A stretch of 64,000 nucleotides of DNA from Xenorhabdus miraniensis (lineage in GTDB: Bacteria; Pseudomonadota; Gammaproteobacteria; Enterobacterales; Enterobacteriaceae): positions 16,046 through 80,045 of the forward strand of contig NZ_NITZ01000022.1 in NCBI RefSeq assembly GCF_002632615.1, read 5' to 3'. Numbering within the stretch: position 1 is the stretch's first letter; the number at the start of each line of letters is the position of its first letter. The notes under the pieces were generated by a model, which worked only from the letters and a program-made list of their open reading frames with translations, had not been told where the DNA came from and did no database searches. The position numbers and the translations under genes were made by a program. Below are positions 41,733 through 51,615 of this stretch, piece by piece.

Positions 41733-43235
41733 ATGTGGCCATTCTCAAAACGCCAGCCCACAGAGCCACCCGTTAAACGTTCAGCGTTCTCAACAGACTT
41801 ATATCCGGCACTGGCAAAAGATAACGGCTTCAAGGGGTTGGACTTGCCACAGCCCACCATTCCCGGCGTGGCGATGGATTCCATTGATGGCACCATACCC
41901 CAATTCAAGGCAGGCAGTGTCTACGGTGTCCCGGAAGCGCAAGCGGCGTGGTATGCCAATCAGATGTTTATTGGCAACAATATGTGTGCGGTGATTGCCA
42001 AGCACTGGCTGGTGGACAAAGCGTGTAATATGCCCGCCCGTGATGCTATCCGGCAGGGGTACGAAATCGACTGTGAAGACAGCGAGGTTATCGACCGTCT
42101 TAAGCAGCGGGATAAAAAATACCGTATTAATAATGCCATGAAAGAGTTGGTGCATTTCGGGCGTGTGTACGGGGGACGGATTGCGCTGTTTGTCGTGGAA
42201 ACGTCCAACCCGAAAGCGTTCTATGAAAATCCATTTAACCCGGACGGCATCACTAAAGGCAGTTATAAAGGGATTAAGCAGATTGATCCCCAGTGGGTCA
42301 CACCGGAACTGACCGCCGATAACGTGCAAGACCCGGCCTCGCTCCATTTCTATGAGCCAACCTATTACCGGATAGGCGGACGGCGTTATCACAAATCCCA
42401 TCTGGTGAAGTTTGTCCCGTTCCCCGTGCCGAATGTGTTAAAGCCGATGTATAACTATTTCGGTGTCTCTGTACCCGAGCGCGTATATGAACGCGTGTAT
42501 GCTTCAGAACGTACCGCTAACGAAGCGCCGCAACTGGCAATGACCAAGCGGTTACTGACACTCGGCATGGCCGATGCGGAAAACGCCGATAAGGGCGTGA
42601 TTGCTGAGAATATCGAATATTTCGCGCTGATGCGGGATAACTACGGCGTGCAGATCACCAGTAATTCAGACACTGTACAGCAGTTTGATACCTCGTTGGC
42701 GGATTTAGATGCCACTATTATGACGCAATACCAGCTTGTGGCTGCTGCTGCCAATGTCCCCGCGACTAAGCTACTGGGCACCACGCCGAAAGGGTGGAAC
42801 GCATCGGGCGAGTATGAAGAAGCGGCTTATCGTGAAGAGCTGGAAAGCATTCAGGCCAATGATTTGGAAGATCTGCTACAGCGACATTATGACATTCTGC
42901 TGCGCAGTGAAGGGCTGCCGATTGTGGATATCAGTATCTCATGGCGGCCGTTGGATAGTCCCACGGCAGCTGAGTATGCCGATATTGAGCTGAAGGATTC
43001 CCAGACCGCCGTTAACTACGCCAACGTCGGCGCGGTGGATGGATTAGATATTCGTAAGAAACTGGCGGCGGACAAAGAATCCTCCTATTTCGGCTTGGAC
43101 ATTAACGAGGAAGGTTATGGCGAAGAAGATCCGCTTGCGGTCGAAGCGGGAGCGCTGGGCGGTGCAGAGGCAGGCGGTCATGAAGGGCAAGCCGCTTCAC
43201 TACTCGGCGGCCTCAACCGACCGTTATCAACGTGA
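41733..43235 (+). CDS. DUF1073 portal protein
   Basis: The 500-residue protein is a phage portal of the DUF1073 type: YANQMFIGNNMCAVIAKHWL, VHFGRVYGGRIALFVV and the C-terminal TKLLGTTPKGWNASGEYEE region. The family's N-terminal domain is related in name to Acb1 anti-CBASS proteins, but length and context support a portal. Its end overlaps the head-protein gene by 119 nt. Confidence 0.9.
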   Translation: MWPFSKRQPTEPPVKRSAFSTDLYPALAKDNGFKGLDLPQPTIPGVAMDSIDGTIPQFKAGSVYGVPEAQAAWYANQMFIGNNMCAVIAKHWLVDKACNMPARDAIRQGYEIDCEDSEVIDRLKQRDKKYRINNAMKELVHFGRVYGGRIALFVVETSNPKAFYENPFNPDGITKGSYKGIKQIDPQWVTPELTADNVQDPASLHFYEPTYYRIGGRRYHKSHLVKFVPFPVPNVLKPMYNYFGVSVPERVYERVYASERTANEAPQLAMTKRLLTLGMADAENADKGVIAENIEYFALMRDNYGVQITSNSDTVQQFDTSLADLDATIMTQYQLVAAAANVPATKLLGTTPKGWNASGEYEEAAYREELESIQANDLEDLLQRHYDILLRSEGLPIVDISISWRPLDSPTAAEYADIELKDSQTAVNYANVGAVDGLDIRKKLAADKESSYFGLDINEEGYGEEDPLAVEAGALGGAEAGGHEGQAASLLGGLNRPLST

Positions 43236-43971
43236 CCTGTCACGCCTGATAAAACGGATGCTCAGGGACTATGAACAGACGTTAACGCAGTTGCAGGGTG
43301 ATTTTGAACCGATGGCGATGGACGCCAGTTTTGCCAGCCAGACCCGAATCTGGCTAAATAAGTTAAAGCGTCGCTGGGACAGCATCTTTAATCGCAAGGC
43401 CGCAGAAATGGCCGGTAAGTTTACCTCACAGGTGGACATGAGCGCACAACGCAGCCTGGACGATTCCCTGAAACAACTCTCCGGCGGTATCACGATAAAA
43501 ACCCCGGCCATGCCGGAAGCCCTGAAAGAAAAAATGATTGCCGCAACGGCAGAAAACGTATCCCTGATCAAATCCATCCCGCAGCAGTTTCATTCCCGTA
43601 TCGAGGGCGCAGCATTGCGTTCAGTTAGTCAGACCGGCAGCGGCAGTAAAACACTGCTGGATGAAATACGGGATATCGGTGGGGTGACAGAGGAACGGGC
43701 AAAGTTTATTGCCGTTGACCAGACCCGCAAAATTACCACGGCGGCGAACTCTGCACGCATGAAATCATCAGGTATCCGTAAAGCCGTCTGGCACCACTCG
43801 GGAGGAAGTGCTGAGCCCAGGGAGTTACATCTTGAACTTGATGGTGAAATTTTTGATTTAGATAACCCTCCTGTAATTAACAAGAAAACGGGAAGGCGCG
43901 GATTACCGGGAGAGGAACCGGGATGTAAATGTTTTATGACGCCAGTAATAGATTTCGGTGAGGAGACATGA
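43117..43971 (+). CDS. phage minor head protein (Mu F / SPP1 gp7 type)
   Basis: The 284-residue protein is helical, with a C-terminal GVTEERAKFIAVDQTRKITT segment and LPGEEPGCKCFMTPVI near the end, the F-like signature. It helps head assembly. It begins inside the portal gene in another frame, a common arrangement, and overlaps the next gene by 4 nt. Confidence 0.85.
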   Translation: MAKKIRLRSKRERWAVQRQAVMKGKPLHYSAASTDRYQRDLSRLIKRMLRDYEQTLTQLQGDFEPMAMDASFASQTRIWLNKLKRRWDSIFNRKAAEMAGKFTSQVDMSAQRSLDDSLKQLSGGITIKTPAMPEALKEKMIAATAENVSLIKSIPQQFHSRIEGAALRSVSQTGSGSKTLLDEIRDIGGVTEERAKFIAVDQTRKITTAANSARMKSSGIRKAVWHHSGGSAEPRELHLELDGEIFDLDNPPVINKKTGRRGLPGEEPGCKCFMTPVIDFGEET

Positions 43972-45227
43972 CAAAGCGAACCTATGACAACAACGGCTGG
44001 CTGGAAGTCAAAGACAACCCCATCTCAAAAGTTGGGGTTTTTGATTATCTGGGGGCAGAAATCGGTGCTCCTGTCGCCGATCAGATTTATCGGGTATTGC
44101 GCCCACAGGAAGAATTGGAAAGCGCCGCCACCATCAATTCATTTCGGTTAATGCCCTTTGTGGATGAGCACGAGATGTTAGGCAAAGAGGCCACGCCTGC
44201 CGAGCAGAAAGGCATTGAGGGCGTGATTGGCGAGAACGTCTATTTCGATTACCCGTATCTCAAAGGCAATATCAAGATCTTATCCAACGCAGCATTAAAC
44301 CAGATTGATAGCGGCAAGGTTGAGCTATCACCGGGTTACCGCTGCCGTTACGAATTCACCCCCGGTATTTTTGAGGGCGAGCACTATGACGCCATTCAGC
44401 GGGATATTCGGGCAAATCACTTAGCACTGGTGGCAGAGGGGAGAAATGGCCCGGATGTCGCCGTGCAAGATCACGTTATTACTATCGATACCAAGGAGTT
44501 AGTCACTATGGCTACCGAAGAGCAAGACAAAGACAAAAAAGATCAACCGACAACCGATGATAGCGGTTTCACGCCAGAGCAGCTTGAGGCGTTGCAGGCG
44601 ATGATTGCCGCCGCAATATCCGGGCAACAAACGCCAGCAGTAGACGACGACCCGGAGAAAAAAGATACCAGTGACGATGATGCTGAAGAGAAAGCCGAAG
44701 ACGCGGTAGAAGAAGCGGAAACCGCCGCTGAAGCGGCCGAAACGGGTGAACCCGAAGCGGTGGAGAATGCCGAAATTGCCATTGAAGCGGCAGAGCAGGC
44801 GATTGAAGAGGCGAAAGAGCATCTTGACCAAGCGACGACCGACAGCTTAAACCGTCGCATCAAACGCATTCGTCGTGGCATACAGGCAATGGATGACATT
44901 TCCCGCTTGAAACGCAAGGTTAACCGATTGGAGAAAGCCAAGCCCACGCTGGATACGGGCGAAATGATTAAGCAACTGGCAGGCCGTGACACACTGGCGC
45001 ACAAACTGACCCCGTTTGTCGGCGTATTTGACCACAGCTGCATGACCAAACAGGGCGTGGCGGAATACGGTGTCAAACAGCTCGGAATTCCCTGTCAGAA
45101 AGGGCAGGAAGTGATCGCACTCGATGCGTGGATGCACGGGCGCGTACCGGATTCACAACGGCCAACAACGACAATGGATACCGCCACCACGCAACAATCC
45201 ATTAAAGACAAGTGGAGTAAAAAATAA
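43968..45227 (+). CDS. DUF2213 prohead protease with scaffold-like tail
   Basis: The 419-residue protein has an N-terminal DUF2213 domain (TYDNNGWLEVKDNPISKVGV) related to phage prohead serine proteases. The middle (about residues 190 to 310) is strongly acidic and Ala/Glu-rich (AEEKAEDAVEEAETAAEAAE), like a scaffold. It probably processes and guides the capsid. Confidence 0.82.
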   Translation: MTKRTYDNNGWLEVKDNPISKVGVFDYLGAEIGAPVADQIYRVLRPQEELESAATINSFRLMPFVDEHEMLGKEATPAEQKGIEGVIGENVYFDYPYLKGNIKILSNAALNQIDSGKVELSPGYRCRYEFTPGIFEGEHYDAIQRDIRANHLALVAEGRNGPDVAVQDHVITIDTKELVTMATEEQDKDKKDQPTTDDSGFTPEQLEALQAMIAAAISGQQTPAVDDDPEKKDTSDDDAEEKAEDAVEEAETAAEAAETGEPEAVENAEIAIEAAEQAIEEAKEHLDQATTDSLNRRIKRIRRGIQAMDDISRLKRKVNRLEKAKPTLDTGEMIKQLAGRDTLAHKLTPFVGVFDHSCMTKQGVAEYGVKQLGIPCQKGQEVIALDAWMHGRVPDSQRPTTTMDTATTQQSIKDKWSKK

Positions 45228-45718
45228 TGGCAATACCAAAAAGCATTCTCAGCGGGCTGGTCAGTGGCGTCGTCGGGGAAACATCCCACAGCGGCCCCAT
45301 TCGCGTGACCAGCGCCGTACTGTCCTCAGCGGATGAAAAAAAGAACCTGTTCGGGCTGGCCTACACCTACAGTGATTTTGATGTGGAATCGGTGCAGGTG
45401 GGCGGAACAGGTCCCTTTGCGGGGATTATGATTAACCCGAAAGCCTACCGTATCGGGGAGAGCTACGCCCTGAACGGCACGACAGGCGAATTCCTGACGA
45501 TGGGGGAAGTTAACGTGCGGCTGAAATCCGGCGTCAAGCGCATTAATGCCCCGGTCGTCTTTGATGTCGACGGAGAATTGTCCGCCAAAGGAAACATTGC
45601 GACAGGTGACCGGGTTATCGGCTTTGTGTCCCGTCATCTGGAGTCAGCGGAAGATCCGCATTTGTGCGTGGTTCGCCTGACTGAAATTCCTTACCCAACC
45701 ACAGCAAAAGGGGAATAA
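45227..45718 (+). CDS. structural cement / decoration protein (Gp24-like)
   Basis: The 163-residue beta-rich protein sits between protease and capsid and resembles the structural cement family that trims the capsid surface (GGTGPFAGIMINPKAY, ATGDRVIGFVSRH). Its start overlaps the protease stop by one base. Confidence 0.8.
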   Translation: MAIPKSILSGLVSGVVGETSHSGPIRVTSAVLSSADEKKNLFGLAYTYSDFDVESVQVGGTGPFAGIMINPKAYRIGESYALNGTTGEFLTMGEVNVRLKSGVKRINAPVVFDVDGELSAKGNIATGDRVIGFVSRHLESAEDPHLCVVRLTEIPYPTTAKGE

Positions 45719-45720
45719 AC

Positions 45721-46788
45721 ATGGCTGTCAGTCAAGAGAAGTTTTATCTGTCAGGAAGAGAGATCCGCGAACGTGGCCCGTTGAATATCACGGCTGACCA
45801 GAAATGGTCTTACGGTGAAATGGAACAACTCGGCTTTGGCGGCCTGCATGCGATGGACTCCGCGTTAACCGGCCCGGCAGCAGCAGGCGGCTTTATCCAG
45901 CGCCATATGTTGCAGCATGTCCTGCCGGGGCTGATCCGTACTGCCACCCGCATCCGTATTCTGGATGAAATCACGGGCGTCATGACGGCGGGTGAATGGC
46001 ACCATGAAGAGATTGTGCTCAATGTAGCAACACCGGTGGCAAAAGCGGAGCTGTACGGCGATCACACCAATATCCCGTTTGCCAGCTATGAAAATGATAT
46101 CGAACGCCGCGGCATCGTGCGTTATGAGCAGGGTTTTCGGGTCGGCAAGCTGGAAGAGGCACGACAGAGTGCCGCCGGGTTCGAGTCGGCCGCTGAAAAA
46201 CGCCATGCCGCGACGGAGTCACTGGAAATGTCCCGTGAGCGCACCGGTTACTTTGGTTTTAACAGTGCAGAAACGCGGGTGTTTGGCCTGTTGAATGATC
46301 CCAACCTGCCTGCCTATGAAACAGCAAAGAAACGCTGGCCGGATGCCACTTTTGCCGAGATCACCGCAGACATTACTGCGATGTTTTCCCGTATCGAATT
46401 GTCGTCCGGTGGGCGCATTAAGGATGATACTGCCATTACACAAGTTCTTCCGTTGGGCTACCGTTCGGTGCTGAATATCGCCAATCCGGTGGCACGGGGT
46501 GAAACGGTGATGCAGTGGGTGAAAGAGAATTACCCGAATCTGCGCTTTGTCTTCTCGCCAGAGTTCCGTGAGGCCAATGGGGGCGCAAATATCACTTACC
46601 TGTTTGCTGACAGCGTAGACGATGGCTCAAGCGCCACCAATGCCACGCTCTTGCAGGTCGTGCCCGTCAAGTACCAATTGCTGGGTTCGGAAAATGGCAT
46701 CAAAGGCTATCTGGAAGATGCGACCAACGCCACTGCCGGTATTTTCGTTACCCGTCCGTGGGCCATCACCCGTCTGACTGGCATTTAA
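45721..46788 (+). CDS. major capsid protein (DUF2184)
   Basis: The 355-residue protein is the HK97-fold capsid of the DUF2184 family: LTGPAAAGGFIQRHMLQHVL near residue 48, YGDHTNIPFASYENDIERR and the late RPWAITRLTGI. A GGGG ribosome site precedes it. A small GCCCTC/GAGGGC hairpin follows the stop. Confidence 0.9.
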   Translation: MAVSQEKFYLSGREIRERGPLNITADQKWSYGEMEQLGFGGLHAMDSALTGPAAAGGFIQRHMLQHVLPGLIRTATRIRILDEITGVMTAGEWHHEEIVLNVATPVAKAELYGDHTNIPFASYENDIERRGIVRYEQGFRVGKLEEARQSAAGFESAAEKRHAATESLEMSRERTGYFGFNSAETRVFGLLNDPNLPAYETAKKRWPDATFAEITADITAMFSRIELSSGGRIKDDTAITQVLPLGYRSVLNIANPVARGETVMQWVKENYPNLRFVFSPEFREANGGANITYLFADSVDDGSSATNATLLQVVPVKYQLLGSENGIKGYLEDATNATAGIFVTRPWAITRLTGI

Positions 46789-46793
46789 TCTCA

Positions 46794-46809
46794 GCCCTCT
46801 GCTGAGGGC
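46794..46809 (+). terminator. hairpin after the capsid gene
   Basis: GCCCTC pairs with GAGGGC around a TGCT loop. Only short T stretches follow (ACTTTATTTATTC), so it probably weakens rather than stops transcription and may protect the capsid mRNA. Confidence 0.5.
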
Positions 46810-46842
46810 ACTTTATTTATTCTTCAAGGCAGGAGCTTCTTC

Positions 46843-47193
46843 ATGTCTCAATCTCTTTACGTCTATTGCACCCTGTCCAACGACCAGAACTATGCGGTAC
46901 GTGACGGTACGGTGTTTATTCACGGGCAGGCCAATATCATGACCCGGGCGATGCACACGCCGCGTGGACGCGTGACCGAAGTCAGTGCAGAACAATATGC
47001 GCAACTGAAAGACAATCACGTTTTCACGCTGCACAAAGAAAACGGGTTTATCACGGTGGAAACCCGTCAGGCCGATCCGGAAAAAGTGGCCACCAATATG
47101 GAGGCCAGCGACCAGTCCGCACCAGATACGCCGGAATCACTGGAAGCGGAAGGTCAGGAAACGCCCAAGACCAATAAAGGTAAGGGCAAATAA
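46843..47193 (+). CDS. head/neck-region protein, unknown
   Basis: The 116-residue protein has a beta-rich N-terminal half and a low-complexity acidic C-terminal tail ending KTNKGKGK. It lies between capsid and connector genes and overlaps the next start by one base. It may be a minor head protein. Confidence 0.65.
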   Translation: MSQSLYVYCTLSNDQNYAVRDGTVFIHGQANIMTRAMHTPRGRVTEVSAEQYAQLKDNHVFTLHKENGFITVETRQADPEKVATNMEASDQSAPDTPESLEAEGQETPKTNKGKGK

Positions 47194-47630
47194 TGACAGC
47201 GGATACTTTTCCCCTAACATCGTTTCGGGTGTTGTATCCGCAGTTTGCTTCAATACCTGATGACGAAGTTGACCTGATTGCTACCTCTGCCCAGCATTAC
47301 TTTTCACCGTGCCGGGGCGTTTGTACTGATGAACTTTGGATGCTAGTGGTTGCTCATATGCTGCAACTGCGTCAGCTTATGGCACAGGGTGAATCGCCTA
47401 CGGGTGTCGTGACCGCTGCCACGATGGGCAGCGTGAATGTGTCGTTTACCGCACCGCCTGTCGGGTCAAATACCTCCCACTGGTTTAACCTGACGCCGTT
47501 TGGCCAGCAATATCTGGCGCTGCTGAACCGCTGTGGCCGTGCGCCGTTCTATGTGGGCGGTGGCGGTGAGCGGTCAGCCTTTCGCAGTGTGGGCGGGCGT
47601 TTTCCCAATCGCGGGAGGGTATTGCGATGA
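47193..47630 (+). CDS. DUF4054 head-tail connector
   Basis: The 145-residue protein shows the DUF4054 pattern: FRVLYPQFASIPDDEVDLIA and WMLVVAHMLQLRQLM, then TPFGQQYLALLNRCGRAPFY. These proteins form the adaptor ring under the portal. Confidence 0.85.
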   Translation: MTADTFPLTSFRVLYPQFASIPDDEVDLIATSAQHYFSPCRGVCTDELWMLVVAHMLQLRQLMAQGESPTGVVTAATMGSVNVSFTAPPVGSNTSHWFNLTPFGQQYLALLNRCGRAPFYVGGGGERSAFRSVGGRFPNRGRVLR

Positions 47631-48175
47631 GCCAGAAACTGGCACACATGAAGAAGTTGTATGACGAACTGGGCCAGAAGCAGATCAAAGTCGGTTTTTT
47701 TGAGCACAGTAAATACCCCGATGGCACCTCCATTGCGTATGTGGCCACGATCCAAGAATTGGGTCATGGCGCTATCCCACCCAGACCCTTTATGCGCCCG
47801 GCCATGCAGGAAAACCGGGCGGAATATGCGTCATTAATACAACGTGCCGTCAACGCGGCCATTAAGGGCAACATCACTATCCATGATGGGTTAAATCAGG
47901 TTGGCGCGAAAGCGGCCGGCGATGTTCAGCGGCATATTCGCGCTGTCCAGACACCGCCGTTATCCATGGTGACCCTGTTGATGAGGAAACGCCGAAAGCA
48001 GACGGGTTTTGTTGCCGGCGGAAAGGAAGTGGGCAGGGCTTATCGTGATGCCAATTTTGTGGGCCCCCGAAGAAAAGGCGACAAAACAGCGGATATTTCC
48101 GGTGTGAGCACCAAGCCGTTGGTTGATGAGGGATTAATGCTACAGGCGGTGACATTTGCCGTGGAGGACAAATAA
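47627..48175 (+). CDS. tail completion / HK97 gp10-like neck protein
   Basis: The 182-residue protein contains QIKVGFFEHSKYPDGTSIAY and GAIPPRPFMRPAMQ, typical of phage tail-completion proteins between connector and terminator. It overlaps the previous gene by 4 nt. Confidence 0.75.
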   Translation: MSQKLAHMKKLYDELGQKQIKVGFFEHSKYPDGTSIAYVATIQELGHGAIPPRPFMRPAMQENRAEYASLIQRAVNAAIKGNITIHDGLNQVGAKAAGDVQRHIRAVQTPPLSMVTLLMRKRRKQTGFVAGGKEVGRAYRDANFVGPRRKGDKTADISGVSTKPLVDEGLMLQAVTFAVEDK

Positions 48176-48543
48176 TGTTGGGCAATTTACATCGCATCGC
48201 CTCGCGCTATATCCCGCAACAAACGGCGTTGTGGTATCGATTCAATTCACGCGCCTTGAATGATTTGGGGCAATGGGTGGATACCTATCATGATCCCATC
48301 ACCATTAGTGGCAGTTGGCAGGCAGTCGATACACAGGACGCCCAAGAGATGGGGCTGGATACCGCGAAGATTTATCGTAAGTTCTATACCGCGCACGATA
48401 TTCGCCATGTTCAACGTGGTGCGTCACCGGATTATCTGGTATTTGCCGGGCACCGTTATGATGTCACAGGCGATGCAGACTGGTACGCACAGGATGGCTG
48501 GAAATCGGTGATTTGCATCGAGGCAGGTGACCATGACGGATAA
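48175..48543 (+). CDS. head-closure / neck protein
   Basis: The 122-residue beta-rich protein follows the gp10-like gene in the usual place of head-tail joining proteins. DAQEMGLDTAKIYRKFYTAH and ASPDYLVFAGHRYDVTG read like a stopper fold. The assignment rests mainly on position. Confidence 0.65.
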   Translation: MLGNLHRIASRYIPQQTALWYRFNSRALNDLGQWVDTYHDPITISGSWQAVDTQDAQEMGLDTAKIYRKFYTAHDIRHVQRGASPDYLVFAGHRYDVTGDADWYAQDGWKSVICIEAGDHDG

Positions 48544-49045
48544 CGAAGTTTATGTCGCTGTTCGTGCGCAATTGCTGAAACAGCTCTCTGAGGCGGGGAT
48601 CGGGGTGCCGGTGGTGGCAGGGTTCCAGTCCACCAAGCAGGGACGCGAAGCCAGCTTTGTGATGTTCTTTCCCATTGAGGAAGCGGCGCATGGCTGGCAG
48701 GGGCGTCACTACAACGTGGTGGAACGCAACGCCAATCATCGCGAAATCCAACTGGTGGAGAAAACGCTCCAAGTACAAGGTGTTGGGGCGCACAGCACAT
48801 TTACCGCCAACGATATTACCGCTACCGTGCGTATGATAGTGAATTCGCTGCCCTTTGTGGAAGCCCTGCGCAAACAGGGGATCGGTGTCCAGCGCGCCGG
48901 TAATCTGCGTACCCCGTTTTTTATTAACGATCAGGGCAACTATGAAATGTCGCCCTCGTTTGATGTCAGAATCACCCACTCGCGTGTCATCACGCCCGAC
49001 ACAGCCGCCGTTAACGTGCTGTATCCCGATATTTACCGAATCTAA
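48533..49045 (+). CDS. tail terminator-like neck protein
   Basis: The 170-residue protein lies just before the sheath. It has VYVAVRAQLLKQLSEAGIG and NDITATVRMIVNSLPFVEAL. Its position and size match the tail-terminator of myophages. The ATG was chosen over a GTG two codons upstream because of the AGGTG spacing. Confidence 0.72.
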   Translation: MTDNEVYVAVRAQLLKQLSEAGIGVPVVAGFQSTKQGREASFVMFFPIEEAAHGWQGRHYNVVERNANHREIQLVEKTLQVQGVGAHSTFTANDITATVRMIVNSLPFVEALRKQGIGVQRAGNLRTPFFINDQGNYEMSPSFDVRITHSRVITPDTAAVNVLYPDIYRI

Positions 49046-49056
49046 AAAGGTATTTT

Positions 49057-50544
49057 ATGCCCATAAAACAAACCCGATACGTCGATATCGCCAGTGCGGT
49101 GATCGGCGCATCCAGCGTCCCCATGCGCAAACTCACGGGGCGCCTATTTTCAACTAACCCGAAGATCCCGGCAGGCAAGGTATTAGAGTTTGCCCCCGGT
49201 CAGGTCGATGACCTGTTAGGCAGCGACTCACTGGAGGCCAAATTTGCCCGTCAGTATTTCAGCTATGTGAGTCCTGCGCCGGTCAGTAAACCGAAAGAGT
49301 TACAGATTGCTGCTTATGAGCCCATTGGCCGTGCCCCGTCAATCTATGGCACGAAAGCGGCCCCATTGGATGAACTGAAAGCGCTGGTGGATGGCTCAAT
49401 CACCGTGACCCTTGGCGGGGTGACGAAAACCTTCCCCGATATCGATTTATCGAAAGCCACTTCGTATGCCGATATTGCCTCCGCCGTGCAAGCCAAACTG
49501 AATGCCGAGAAGACATCGCAATTTGCCAATGCCTATCTCACCTTTAACGCGATGGACAGCGCCTTTGTCTTAAACGGTGGGGTGCAGGAGAAAGCGGAGA
49601 TTAACGTGCCCTATTCGGTATTGGCGGAGGCAATGGGCTTATCGTCCGGCACCCGTTCAGCCGGTAATGCCGCGCAATCGCCACTGGACGCTTTTCTGGC
49701 AGCCGAAAAAATCTCTGACTCGTTCGGCAGTGCCACGTTCCTGACGGAGATGGCGTTAACACAGGCCGCTGAACTGGCGCAGTATGTCGCCGGGGAAAAC
49801 GTCAAATACCAGTTGCATCTGGCCGTCACGGCAGAAAAAGCCGAAGACTGGAGTGCCGCATTGATCGGTACGGCCTCTACCGGACTCAATCTGAAAACCG
49901 GCGATGATGCTTTTGTGCAGGCGTTACCGATGGCAATCATGGCCGCGACCGATTATGACCGCACCAACGCGACAACCAACTATATGTACCGTCAGTTTGG
50001 GGTGACTTTCCCGTCACAAATCAGCACGGATCTGGATGCGGACAAACTCGATAAGCTGCGGGTCAACTACTACGGTGAAACCGCCGTTGCCGGGTCGCAA
50101 ATTCGATTTTACCAGCGCGGCTTCTTGTGTGGCTCGTCCTCCAATCCATTGGATATGAGTGTCCACGCCAATGAGCAGTGGCTGAAAGCCCATATTACCC
50201 AGCAGTGGTTTTCTTTGCTGATGGCTACACGCGGGATTCCAGCCAACAAAGACGGGGAAGCGCGGGCGATGGCGGTGATTGCCGGTGCAGTCACCAAGGC
50301 GCTCAATAACGGCACGATTTTACCGGGCAAGCCCCTGACGGCAGTGCAAAAACTCGCTGTGGCTGATGCCTCCGGCGATGATTTGGCGTGGCACGACGTA
50401 CAGGACAAGGGCTATTGGTATAACACGCAGATCGTCGAAAACACCGGCAAATCTGACCTGCCTGAATACGTGATGAAGTATGTGCTGATTTATGGCAAAG
50501 GCGACTGGGTACGTAAAGTCGAAGGTTCCCACAATTTAGTCTAA
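49057..50544 (+). CDS. DUF3383 contractile tail sheath protein
   Basis: The 495-residue protein belongs to the DUF3383 sheath family: LGSDSLEAKFARQYFSYVSP near residue 50, FVQALPMAIMAATDYDRT and the late KGYWYNTQIVENTGKSDLPE. It polymerises around the tube and contracts at infection. It shows that the phage is a myovirus. Confidence 0.9.
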   Translation: MPIKQTRYVDIASAVIGASSVPMRKLTGRLFSTNPKIPAGKVLEFAPGQVDDLLGSDSLEAKFARQYFSYVSPAPVSKPKELQIAAYEPIGRAPSIYGTKAAPLDELKALVDGSITVTLGGVTKTFPDIDLSKATSYADIASAVQAKLNAEKTSQFANAYLTFNAMDSAFVLNGGVQEKAEINVPYSVLAEAMGLSSGTRSAGNAAQSPLDAFLAAEKISDSFGSATFLTEMALTQAAELAQYVAGENVKYQLHLAVTAEKAEDWSAALIGTASTGLNLKTGDDAFVQALPMAIMAATDYDRTNATTNYMYRQFGVTFPSQISTDLDADKLDKLRVNYYGETAVAGSQIRFYQRGFLCGSSSNPLDMSVHANEQWLKAHITQQWFSLLMATRGIPANKDGEARAMAVIAGAVTKALNNGTILPGKPLTAVQKLAVADASGDDLAWHDVQDKGYWYNTQIVENTGKSDLPEYVMKYVLIYGKGDWVRKVEGSHNLV

Positions 50545-50554
50545 GGAACGTGCA

Positions 50555-51007
50555 ATGAATGATGTATCAGCTACAGGCCTGAGTCTGGTGATTCAGGCCA
50601 CCAAAACCTTTCCGTCAGGGATTCAAATCACCCAGTTTGCCGATGATGCTGACCCGCTGGATCTGCCCGCAGTGGATATCGCGCAAACGGGCATGGATAT
50701 CAACGGCAATCTTGTGGCATGGTCAACCCCTACACCGCAAACCGTCACCATCAACGTACTGGCAGGCAGTGAGGAAGACGAGAACCTGTCTATTTTGCTG
50801 GAGGCCAATACCGCCAAGCGCGGGCGTCGTCATGCGGGGGATATCATCACAATGGTCGCCTCCTACGGGGATGGTTCTACCACTACCGCCCGTAACGGCA
50901 AAATCACCAATGGCAGCCGTGGGAATTCAGCTGCCAGTGCCGGACGGCTCAAGAGCAAACAGTACACGTTTGTGTTTCAGGACTTCGACCGCACCCGGGC
51001 GCGTTAA
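50555..51007 (+). CDS. tail tube protein (DUF3277 type)
   Basis: The 150-residue protein follows the sheath, as tube genes do. It contains FPSGIQITQFADDADPLDLP and a final SKQYTFVFQDFDRTRAR segment. It forms the inner tube through which DNA passes. Confidence 0.85.
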   Translation: MNDVSATGLSLVIQATKTFPSGIQITQFADDADPLDLPAVDIAQTGMDINGNLVAWSTPTPQTVTINVLAGSEEDENLSILLEANTAKRGRRHAGDIITMVASYGDGSTTTARNGKITNGSRGNSAASAGRLKSKQYTFVFQDFDRTRAR

Positions 51008-51061
51008 GTTTTTTTTCATCATATCGGGCGGATTTTCCGCCTTTTTTGCTTTGAGGCCAGT

Positions 51062-51609
51062 ATGTTGATTAAACCCAAAACTATTACCATCACGGATGCT
51101 GACCGTGAAGAACATACCTTTATTATCAGCCGTCTGCCTGCCACAGTCGGGCGGGAAATTCTCGCCAAATATCCGTTGTCCAATGCACCGAAGATTGGTG
51201 ATTACGCTATCAGCCATGAGGCCATGCTGAAAATGCTGCGCTATGTGGCGGTCGAACGGGACGGCGAGGAAATTTTGCTGAAAACCCAGACTCTGATTGA
51301 TAACCATGTCCCGGATGGTGAAGCGCTGATCCGGCTGGAACTGGAAATGCTGCGGTACAACACCAGTTTTTTCGGGGCCGACGGGAGCCGCGGTTTCCTC
51401 CAATTCCTGCTGGACAAAATCAGCGGTTCACTCCCGTCGATTATCAAAACGCTGATGGGTTCTTTGCCGTCATTGTCAGCGCAGGCTACGCCACCCTCAC
51501 CGAACTCAAAACATCGGTAGATTTGGAAGAGGCATTCGACCTGTGGGAAATCGCCATCACCAACCGCTATAACGAAGCACTGGCGGCATCAACGGACAGA
51601 ACGAGGTAA
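51062..51609 (+). CDS. tail assembly chaperone, zero frame ends at 51520, continued by probable -1 frameshift
   Basis: The zero frame (51062-51520, 152 residues) ends in poor-quality sequence (ATPPSPNSKHR). The -1 frame is open to 51609 and reads convincingly from about 51457: GFFAVIVSAGYATLTELK, then DLEEAFDLWEIAITNRYNEA. Tail chaperones before the tape measure in long-tailed phages usually make such a two-form product. A canonical T-TTT-TTC heptamer in the right phase lies at 51367-51373, but slippage there gives a worse protein than slippage near 51455. A plain indel mutation is the alternative. Confidence 0.72.
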
Positions 51610-51615
51610 CACACC

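Noticed and set aside
41733..43235. DUF1073 protein as an Acb1 anti-CBASS enzyme
   Set aside because: The family name overlaps, but the 500-residue length and position between terminase and head genes indicate a portal.
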